Assembly: GCA_029863735.1 (NCBI GenBank) | Contig: JAOTUT010000038.1 | Span: forward strand, 1-9,812 | Origin: Ignavibacteria bacterium | GTDB taxonomy: Bacteria > Bacteroidota > Ignavibacteria > Ignavibacteriales > Ignavibacteriaceae | Direction: 5' to 3' | Length of the DNA: 9,812 nucleotides | Shown: piece by piece, positions 1 through 4,657 of the stretch | How positions within the stretch are numbered: the stretch's first letter is position 1 | Layout: each line of letters begins with the position of its first letter | The notes under the pieces: model-generated | Told to the model about the DNA's origin: nothing | Database searches by the model: none | The model's input: only the letters and a program-made list of their open reading frames with translations | Position numbers and translations under genes: made by a program

Positions 1-672
1 ACACTTCAAGTAGGTGCGGGCGGCGGATACGTGTTACCAACTGGAGATTATGCGGGCAGCACAGAAGATTTTTACGACGGAACAAAATATGGAATGAGCA
101 GCGGTTATAATTTTAATGCAAAAGTTAGAGTTGGACTTTTGGGTTTTAATTTGTTTGGAATAATTGATTATTCATCCGTAAGCGGTGATGGGCAATCAGA
201 ATCTGATAACAAAAACAGTCAGGTTGAAAACACACAAAACATTCTTTCACTTAAAGCCGGACCTGAATTCAATATTTCAATTCCGTTGTCACCGGTGGGA
301 ATTTATTTTGACGGTTTTGTTTCCGTAAATACTTTTAGCGGCAGTGTTAGCTTCCAGGGAGTTTCTGGCGTATCAACAGGTGATTATGATTTAGAAACTG
401 CTACAAGAGTTGGTGCTGGCGGCGGAGGCGGAGTTCTGCTGGACATTCTTCCGATCGTGACACTTGATTTTGGAATTCATTACAATTGGTACAACCTTTT
501 CGGTAAGCAATACAACAGTGTGAACACTAATCTTCTGAGGCGTGATGCATATACTTCTTTAAATGATGATGCTGATCCATTGTATCAAAGCGGATCCAGT
601 ATTCATTTAATTGGAGAATCAAGATCTATAAATGCCTGGGAGTTTACTCTTACAGCGATGGTTGGAATTTAA
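1..672 (+). CDS. Outer-membrane beta-barrel protein, 3' part (5' end outside window)
   Basis: The frame is open from the first base, and 223 residues are visible before the TAA. No start with a ribosome binding site is seen, and the Gly-rich strand (VGAGGGYVLPTGDY) already reads as the inside of a barrel, so the gene starts upstream of the window. The visible part consists of alternating polar/hydrophobic strands separated by Gly/Asn/Ser/Asp-rich turns, for example GPEFNISIPLSPVGIYFDGF and the closing AWEFTLTAMVGI. This is the pattern of bacterial outer-membrane barrels of the OmpW/OprF-like or general 'outer membrane beta-barrel' type. A run GAGGGGGV precedes a strand at about residue 139. 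There is no peptidoglycan-binding OmpA domain at the C-terminus. It converges on the next gene with 12 bases between stop codons. The substrate or exact family cannot be told; the barrel assignment is fairly sure. Confidence 0.7.
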   Translation, partial: TLQVGAGGGYVLPTGDYAGSTEDFYDGTKYGMSSGYNFNAKVRVGLLGFNLFGIIDYSSVSGDGQSESDNKNSQVENTQNILSLKAGPEFNISIPLSPVGIYFDGFVSVNTFSGSVSFQGVSGVSTGDYDLETATRVGAGGGGGVLLDILPIVTLDFGIHYNWYNLFGKQYNSVNTNLLRRDAYTSLNDDADPLYQSGSSIHLIGESRSINAWEFTLTAMVGI

Positions 673-684
673 AACTAGGGATAG

Positions 685-1215
685 TCACCAGTTCATTCTT
701 TGTTTTAGGGAAGTGATGTGCGCGAGATGATGGTTTCCATGCCATGCATAATTACATATTGTTTCTTTCAAGTTTTTCATACCTGATTGCGGATGGAGGA
801 ACTCTTTGTTTAGTTCTTCTTTGCTAAGTTGTCTAAGTAAAGATGACCATCTTTTATGAAGAGACTTTATCAAATCAAGAGAAACGTTAATATCTACTAA
901 ATTTGAATCCGGAAGTTCTGCCCAGAGTTTTTCGTCATAGGGTTTAATCATCGGTTTATCTTCAGTTAATGCTAACTTGAAACGAATGTAAGCGTTCATA
1001 TGGCTGTCAGCAATATGATGAATTACTTGTTGTACTGTCCATCCCTCAGGACGATAGGGAGTTTGCAGCTGATCTTGGCTCAATCCTTTTACGGTATCAG
1101 ATAATTTCTGAGGAAGTAATTCAATCTCTTTAATCCACTTATCGATTGAGGCTTTATCAATAGAATCTTCAAGCTGATACTTGCCAATCGGATATTTTAA
1201 TTTTTCCGAATCCAT
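685..1215 (-). CDS. YfiT/BstA-like DinB-superfamily metal-dependent protein
   Basis: A 176-residue protein of the length typical for the YfiT branch of the DinB/YfiT four-helix-bundle superfamily. The N-terminal KYPIGKY motif and the helix WTVQQVIHHIADSHMNAY are hallmarks of this branch. The expected metal-binding triad is present: His67 in the VIHHIADSH helix, and His159 and His163 in the C-terminal HGNHHLAHI motif. Known relatives: B. subtilis YfiT was annotated as a putative metal-dependent hydrolase, and related BstA proteins transfer the low-molecular-weight thiol bacillithiol to electrophiles. A role in thiol conjugation or detoxification is therefore likely here but inferred. The ATG is preceded by AGGG at suitable distance. 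The gene lies 34 bases downstream of the lipocalin gene on the same strand, so the two are probably cotranscribed. Cytoplasmic; no signal peptide. Confidence 0.88.
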   Translation of the reverse strand: MDSEKLKYPIGKYQLEDSIDKASIDKWIKEIELLPQKLSDTVKGLSQDQLQTPYRPEGWTVQQVIHHIADSHMNAYIRFKLALTEDKPMIKPYDEKLWAELPDSNLVDINVSLDLIKSLHKRWSSLLRQLSKEELNKEFLHPQSGMKNLKETICNYAWHGNHHLAHITSLKQRMNW

Positions 1216-1249
1216 ATTATTACCCTGTGAATTATTTCTTTAAGTCAAA

Positions 1250-1798
1250 TTACTCTTTTTGCATGGTCAATTCAAAATCTGATGGATTATAATATTGAGA
1301 TTTTAATATAGAGAAAATTTCTTCCATGGTATTATCAGTTAATGATGTTGTTCTGCTTAATATCCAGCCGTACTTTCTGCTTGGTGTTCCAATAACAACC
1401 CATTGATAATTTTTATCCAGCCCGATAATCCAGTAATCTCCCCAGAATGGGCGAATGCCAAAGAAACTAACGAAACTCACCTCAAGTTTTGAATTAGTTT
1501 TTTTATCAACAACCTTTGCCAATCCATCTGCAACATTAGGACTACCATCTTTTTCGTAACAACTATTTATAACGATTATATCACCGTCTTCATCAATTTT
1601 ATATTCCGCAGTTGTTCCGTAAGCACATTGGTCTTGAAATGAGTTTGGAATTTTTGCAATCTCGTACCACAGCCCGATGTATTTATTCAGATCGACCTGG
1701 CTAACCGTAACAAGTTGGGGTAAGTCTTTATTTTGAGAAAAACTGTTTTGAACGGATATAAGAATAGAAATAATCATCAAAATTATATTCTTTAGCAT
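1250..1798 (-). CDS. blc: Blc-type bacterial lipocalin with Sec signal peptide
   Basis: A 182-residue secreted lipocalin. Residues 1-22 form a signal peptide (LysAsn start, hydrophobic core IILMIISILISV, likely cleavage near SFS/Q22). The first lipocalin strand carries the invariant G-x-W (Gly42, Trp44) in YIGLWYEIAKIPNSFQ. The later family motifs GDYWIIGLD and YGWILSRT are also present, all closely like E. coli Blc and apolipoprotein D. The barrel would bind fatty acids or lysophospholipids, as known for Blc. Unlike E. coli Blc there is no lipobox: the first cysteine is Cys58, inside the barrel, so the protein should be soluble in the periplasm. Cys58 and Cys80 could form a disulfide (inferred). 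GGAGG lies ten bases before the ATG. It is the first gene of a likely two-gene unit with the YfiT-like gene and is divergent from the small membrane protein gene. Confidence 0.9.
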   Translation of the reverse strand: MLKNIILMIISILISVQNSFSQNKDLPQLVTVSQVDLNKYIGLWYEIAKIPNSFQDQCAYGTTAEYKIDEDGDIIVINSCYEKDGSPNVADGLAKVVDKKTNSKLEVSFVSFFGIRPFWGDYWIIGLDKNYQWVVIGTPSRKYGWILSRTTSLTDNTMEEIFSILKSQYYNPSDFELTMQKE

Positions 1799-1830
1799 TG
1801 AAAATCATCCTCCAAAATAAATTAAATAAA

Positions 1831-1836
1831 ATTATA
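1831..1836 (-). promoter_or_regulatory. Candidate -10 box for the lipocalin operon
   Basis: On the minus strand this reads a perfect TATAAT. It lies 33 bases before the lipocalin ATG, giving a leader of about 25 bases that still contains the GGAGG site. The -35 region at standard spacing is poor (GAAAGC or TGAAAG), so this is a weak prediction in AT-rich DNA. Confidence 0.28.
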
Positions 1837-1886
1837 CAATAATAGAGACATATGCTTTCATAAAATTACACTTTAATTTAGAGTTG

Positions 1887-1902
1887 AACCTGTGAGCAGG
1901 TT
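1887..1902 (+). other. Small hairpin in leader of the small membrane protein gene
   Basis: AACCTG, loop TGAG, CAGGTT: a perfect 6-bp stem 28 bases before the chosen ATG. There is no T-tract directly after it, so it is not a clear terminator. It could be a leader hairpin or chance. Confidence 0.25.
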
Positions 1903-1930
1903 AAATTGTTTTCCATTAAAAGGGTTAAAA

Positions 1931-2128
1931 ATGGATTATATTCTTAATAGCATAAAAGTAATTTTGTCAGGAATAATACTTGCACTCGCAACAGGAAATT
2001 TAATTGAGATATTTTATCCGGAATTAAAATCTACTGTAGCTATTTGTCATCTTTCAGTCTGGTTACTTCTAGGAATAAGGTATGTAATTATCAAGCATCA
2101 AACCAAGAAAACGTATCTTAGTTCATAA
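1931..2128 (+). CDS. Small two-helix membrane protein, unknown function
   Basis: A 65-residue protein that I do not recognise. It has two hydrophobic segments, about residues 8-28 (IKVILSGIILALATGNLIEI) and 34-54 (TVAICHLSVWLLLGIRYVII). They are joined by a short polar loop with YPELKS and followed by a Lys/Arg-rich tail (KHQTKK). The positive-inside rule suggests a membrane hairpin with both ends in the cytoplasm. I chose the ATG at 1931 because AGGG lies six bases before it. An in-frame GTG at 1892 would add 13 residues (start SRLNCF) but has no ribosome binding site and falls inside a hairpin. It is divergent from the lipocalin and convergent with the nitroreductase gene, so it stands alone as a transcription unit. 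It may be a real but poorly conserved gene. Confidence 0.6.
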   Translation: MDYILNSIKVILSGIILALATGNLIEIFYPELKSTVAICHLSVWLLLGIRYVIIKHQTKKTYLSS

Positions 2129-2194
2129 ATTCACTTTTCTTTTTTTAGATTAAAATTTCCTCCTATATACTTTAAGTTTGTGCTGGAATATGAT

Positions 2195-2806
2195 TTATTT
2201 AAGGTTATTATTCAATTTATTCTCAAAGGCAAAATTTTCTATTGGTTTTCTGTTCCTCTTAGAATTTTCAGACTTTATAAATTCTTCAGGTAAATTATCT
2301 TGATTGCCGTAATAACCTATTGCGATAGCAGCAACAGGCTCATATCCGTCTGGGATGTTGAAAAGTTCTTTTGCCTTTTCAGAATTAAAACCAGCCATCT
2401 GATGAACAAATAATCCCATTGAAGTTGCCTGCAAAGTCAGATTATTAACTGCTGCACCAACATCGTGTAGAGCGTGTCTGTTAAATTTTCCATTTCGTTC
2501 AAAATTCAACTTTGCTACACTTAACATTATTAATGGTGCGTTCTTTGACCAAAGTTGATTTCTTTGACTTAAGATATTTACAATTTTACTAAACTCTTTC
2601 TGGTTTTCTTTTTTAAAAAGAATGAAATTCCAGGGTTGTTCATTAAAACAGGAAGGTGCCCAGCGAGCTGCCTCCAAGATAGAAAAGATTTTTTCATTCT
2701 CTATCTGAATGCCAGAAAAAGCTCTTGGACTCCATCTGTTTTTTATTAAATCAATTACTGGATATTCAGTAGACGCAACTTTTTCTTCAATTAATTCTTC
2801 AATCAT
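2195..2806 (-). CDS. Nitroreductase family FMN-dependent oxidoreductase
   Basis: A 203-residue single-domain nitroreductase, of usual length. FMN-binding landmarks in order: RWSPRAF at residues 24-30 (phosphate and isoalloxazine contacts), APSCFNEQPW at 50-59, HDVGAAVNNLTLQATSMGL at 114-132, and the C-terminal GYYGNQDNLPE (164-174) followed by RKPIENFAFE (186-195). Enzymes of this family are cytoplasmic flavoproteins, usually dimers. They use NAD(P)H to reduce nitro compounds, quinones or other electrophiles; the natural substrate here is unknown. GAGG lies five bases before the ATG and overlaps the TGA stop of the upstream pirin gene (TGAGG), so translation of the two is probably coupled. 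Together with the divergent HxlR regulator this resembles the nitroreductase/HxlR pairs that respond to quinone or hypochlorite stress in Firmicutes; that parallel is inferred. Confidence 0.92.
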   Translation of the reverse strand: MIEELIEEKVASTEYPVIDLIKNRWSPRAFSGIQIENEKIFSILEAARWAPSCFNEQPWNFILFKKENQKEFSKIVNILSQRNQLWSKNAPLIMLSVAKLNFERNGKFNRHALHDVGAAVNNLTLQATSMGLFVHQMAGFNSEKAKELFNIPDGYEPVAAIAIGYYGNQDNLPEEFIKSENSKRNRKPIENFAFENKLNNNLK

Positions 2807-2813
2807 TTTATCC

Positions 2814-3524
2814 TCAATTCATTGGAACTTCAATTAATAAAATTTGTGAATCCTCGTTTGCTTTCAAGGAGATCTCCTCAGTTTCCCAAATTCCAATTCC
2901 ATCTCTCTTAGCTAGTACATCCTCTTCGATTGAAATATTACCATCGATCAAAAATATATACACACCGTTCCCATTAGTGTTAACTTTATAATTGATTGAC
3001 TTATTCTTTTCGAGATCAGTCATTGAAAGGTATGCATCCTGGTTTAACCATAAGTTACCGTTATTTTTATCCGGAGAAACTATGTTTAATATTTTATTTT
3101 TTCTCTCTTCTGGATTGAAAGACTTCTGATCATATCTTGGTTTATGTCCCTTTTTATTGGGGAGTAGCCATAGCTGCAAAAAATTGGTTTCTTTATCGTT
3201 AGAATGATTGTATTCTGAATGAAGTATTCCTGTACCCGCAGACATTACCTGAATTTCGTTCGGGACAATTGCTTCTTCAGTTCCCGTACTGTCTTTATGA
3301 GCAAGCGCCCCGGTTAAAGGAATTGAAACAATCTCCATATCATTGTGTGGATGCGTTCCAAAACCCTGTCCTGCAGCAACAATGTCATCATTTAATACAC
3401 ATAACATTCCAAAACTCACACGATCAGGATTATAGTAGTTACCAAAGCTGAAAGTTTGGTTAGTTTTCAGCCATCCGTAATCAAAAAATCCCCGTGTATT
3501 TGCTTTTTGCTGTATTTTCTTCAT
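2814..3524 (-). CDS. Pirin family protein (quercetin 2,3-dioxygenase-like bicupin)
   Basis: A 236-residue two-domain cupin of the bacterial pirin (YhaK/YhhW) group. The N-terminal cupin shows the family opening TRGFFDYGWLKTNQTFSFG and the four metal ligands: His58 and His60 in GTHPHNDMEI, and His102 and Glu104 in GILHSEYN. The C-terminal cupin (about 150-236) lacks these ligands, as usual. Known relatives bind Fe or another divalent metal and some cleave quercetin; the true substrate is generally unknown. I start at the ATG at 3524 because AAGGA lies five bases ahead and MKKIQQKANTRG is a normal family N-terminus. The open frame continues 49 codons upstream to 3671, but that extension is unlike any pirin and lies in odd intergenic DNA. 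First gene of the operon with the nitroreductase; seven bases separate stop and next start. Confidence 0.92.
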   Translation of the reverse strand: MKKIQQKANTRGFFDYGWLKTNQTFSFGNYYNPDRVSFGMLCVLNDDIVAAGQGFGTHPHNDMEIVSIPLTGALAHKDSTGTEEAIVPNEIQVMSAGTGILHSEYNHSNDKETNFLQLWLLPNKKGHKPRYDQKSFNPEERKNKILNIVSPDKNNGNLWLNQDAYLSMTDLEKNKSINYKVNTNGNGVYIFLIDGNISIEEDVLAKRDGIGIWETEEISLKANEDSQILLIEVPMN

Positions 3525-3869
3525 TTTATCCTTTTCTTTAAAATCTATTAATGAACACAAAGAATAACATAAAAGTTCTATGTTTAAGTATGATATAAAA
3601 CAGGGGTCATTCGGTTCAGTGACGAGGAACTTAAGTGGTCTAAATCGCAGAGAATAAAATAATCCCTTCACTGCACTGAAGACGATAGCTCCTACAGTTC
3701 AGTTTTTAATAGTCTAAACCGCTCTGTTGGCAAGATTAATAACTTAATGATATTTTAGTCCATTATTTCTTTTGTTTATGTTTTGTGCAAATTCAGATTA
3801 TATAGTATATTTATGCAAGTATATACTATATAGTTATATATTATATAAAAAGTAAGTAATGGAAAAACA
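3525..3869. other. 345-bp divergent intergenic region between pirin and hxlR
   Basis: No gene is supported here. Three parts are visible. Bases 3525-3600 are AT-rich leader. Bases 3601-3700 are a block with 45 G+C by hand count, against 11 of 60 in 3541-3600 and 21 of 120 in 3741-3860. This block carries a near-palindrome CTTCACTGCACTGAAG (3667-3682) and GTTCAGT twice (3614-3620, 3697-3703). Bases 3741-3869 are extremely AT-rich and hold the inverted repeat and the likely divergent promoters. A promoter near 3800 would leave the pirin mRNA a leader of roughly 265 bases that includes the GC-richer block. The block could be a dispersed repeat, a structured leader or a gene relic; the sequence alone does not decide. 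Confidence 0.55.
3799..3832. promoter_or_regulatory. Perfect 12-bp inverted repeat, candidate HxlR operator
   Basis: Left arm TATATAGTATAT (3799-3810) and right arm ATATACTATATA (3821-3832) are exact reverse complements with a 10-base spacer. The centre lies 54 bases before the hxlR ATG. On the plus strand TTGTGC (3783-3788), 17 bases, TATATT (3806-3811) makes a plausible sigma-70 promoter overlapping the left arm. On the minus strand 3797-3802 reads TATAAT, a possible -10 for the pirin operon. HxlR-family proteins are dimeric winged helices that bind dyad sites of AT-rich TACT/AGTA type, so autoregulation plus control of the pirin operon is the natural reading. AT-rich DNA makes chance palindromes more likely, which lowers confidence. 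Confidence 0.5.
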
Positions 3870-4208
3870 ATGCCAGAAGTTGATTTAAAAGGAAAGAAAT
3901 TTAATAATCCAGTAGAACTTTCTCTTGGTGTTATTGGAGGGAAATGGAAAATACCAATTATCTGGAGCCTGAAGGATAGTTCTAAAAGGTATGGAGAATT
4001 AAGAAGATCGCTTCCAAAAGTTACTCATAAAATGCTCACTCAACAGCTACGGGAACTCGAGCAGGATGAAATCCTCATCAGGAAAGTTTATCCCGAAATT
4101 CCTCCGAAAGTAGAATATAGCTTAACATTACTTGGCAGATCAGTAATTCCGGTTATTGACTTACTGAGTGAATGGGGCGAAGAATACAGGAGTGTCTTCG
4201 TCAAATAA
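3870..4208 (+). CDS. HxlR-family winged-helix transcriptional regulator (cysteine-free)
   Basis: A 112-residue HxlR/MarR-like winged helix-turn-helix protein, of normal length. Family signature: NPVELSLGVIGGKWK (residues 13-27), RYGELRRSLP (40-49), the recognition-helix region THKMLTQQLRELEQDEIL (52-69), the wing with KVYPEIPPKVEYSLT (72-86), and the C-terminal dimerisation helix around SEWGEEY (100-106). Most relatives have Cys in the C-P-V/I-E motif, and in YodB, HypR and similar proteins that Cys senses quinones or oxidants. Here it is Asn13, and the whole protein has no cysteine at all. It must therefore sense by ligand binding or another route, or repress constitutively. It is divergent from the pirin-nitroreductase operon and probably controls it. 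The ribosome binding site is weak (GGAAAAACA before ATG), which suits a low-level regulator. Confidence 0.93.
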   Translation: MPEVDLKGKKFNNPVELSLGVIGGKWKIPIIWSLKDSSKRYGELRRSLPKVTHKMLTQQLRELEQDEILIRKVYPEIPPKVEYSLTLLGRSVIPVIDLLSEWGEEYRSVFVK

Positions 4209-4338
4209 AGAAATTTCTCAATTTATGAGAACTAAATTCTTATAACCAGCGTCTATATTATACTTTTAGGTTTTTGCAATAGAACGGATTGGTTATTTTT
4301 CTATCAAACTTAAAATAGTTTAGTTTAGGATTAAGCAT

Positions 4339-4581
4339 ATGTCATCCTACAGAGAGCAGAAAAAATATCTTGAATCACTAAAGAAGTATGAAAGAAATTT
4401 CACGCGTCAGGAATATGATGAGTTTAAAATGTTCATAAAAAGGGATAAAGATGATGACGAATTTGACACCGTAAGTATGAAAAGATTAAAAGAACTTCAC
4501 GATAAGTACCACAAACCAGTAGATACCTCAAAGTATGATAAATTCTTCAAGAAAAGCTCTGATGAAGAATCTGACAAATAA
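4339..4581 (+). CDS. Small highly charged protein, unknown function
   Basis: An 80-residue protein that I do not recognise. Composition is extreme: 16 Lys, 5 Arg, 11 Asp and 9 Glu make 41 of 80 residues charged with near-neutral net charge, and there is no Gly, Ala, Cys or Trp. Aromatic residues (Tyr, Phe) are regularly placed, for example YLESLKKYERNF and QEYDEFKMF. This suggests amphipathic helices (about 4-35 and 46-58) followed by a charged tail, SSDEESDK. No signal peptide or membrane segment; presumably cytoplasmic. AGGA lies eight bases before the ATG, which supports it as a real gene despite the low-complexity look. It sits 130 bases after hxlR and 76 bases before the DUF2723 gene, all on the plus strand. 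The spacer to hxlR holds only a weak 6-bp stem (TTCTCA/TGAGAA, 4215-4231) without a T-tract. Confidence 0.6.
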   Translation: MSSYREQKKYLESLKKYERNFTRQEYDEFKMFIKRDKDDDEFDTVSMKRLKELHDKYHKPVDTSKYDKFFKKSSDEESDK

Positions 4582-4600
4582 TTTATATAATGCTTGTTTC

Positions 4601-4632
4601 ATTGTATACAAATCGAATTGTAGCTAATTTTG
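4601..4632 (+). promoter_or_regulatory. Candidate Bacteroidota-type promoter for the DUF2723 gene
   Basis: TAATTTTG (4625-4632) fits the -7 consensus TAnnTTTG described for Bacteroides. ATTG (4601-4604) lies 20 bases upstream, inside the usual 19-21 base spacing of the -33 TTTG element. The start codon follows 25 bases later. Short, AT-rich motif, so a suggestion only. Confidence 0.3.
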
Positions 4633-4657
4633 GCTTTCTTTTTCTAATGAGGAAATA

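Noticed and set aside
1892..1930. A GTG start adding 13 residues to the small membrane protein
   Set aside because: No ribosome binding site precedes it and it lies in a hairpin; the ATG at 1931 has AGGG six bases upstream.
2129..2194. T-rich stretch between convergent genes as a terminator
   Set aside because: There is a run of seven T, but I could find no stem-loop in front of it on either strand.
3269..3451. Plus-strand open frame inside the pirin gene
   Set aside because: Lies opposite the metal-binding region of pirin and shows no independent features.
3525..3671. A 49-codon upstream extension of the pirin frame to an ATG at 3671
   Set aside because: The extension has no pirin-like sequence and no Shine-Dalgarno, runs through the compositionally odd block, and the internal ATG at 3524 has AAGGA at ideal distance and a normal family N-terminus.
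4215..4231. TTCTCA-ATTTA-TGAGAA hairpin after hxlR as a terminator
   Set aside because: Only six AT-rich base pairs and no T-tract follows.
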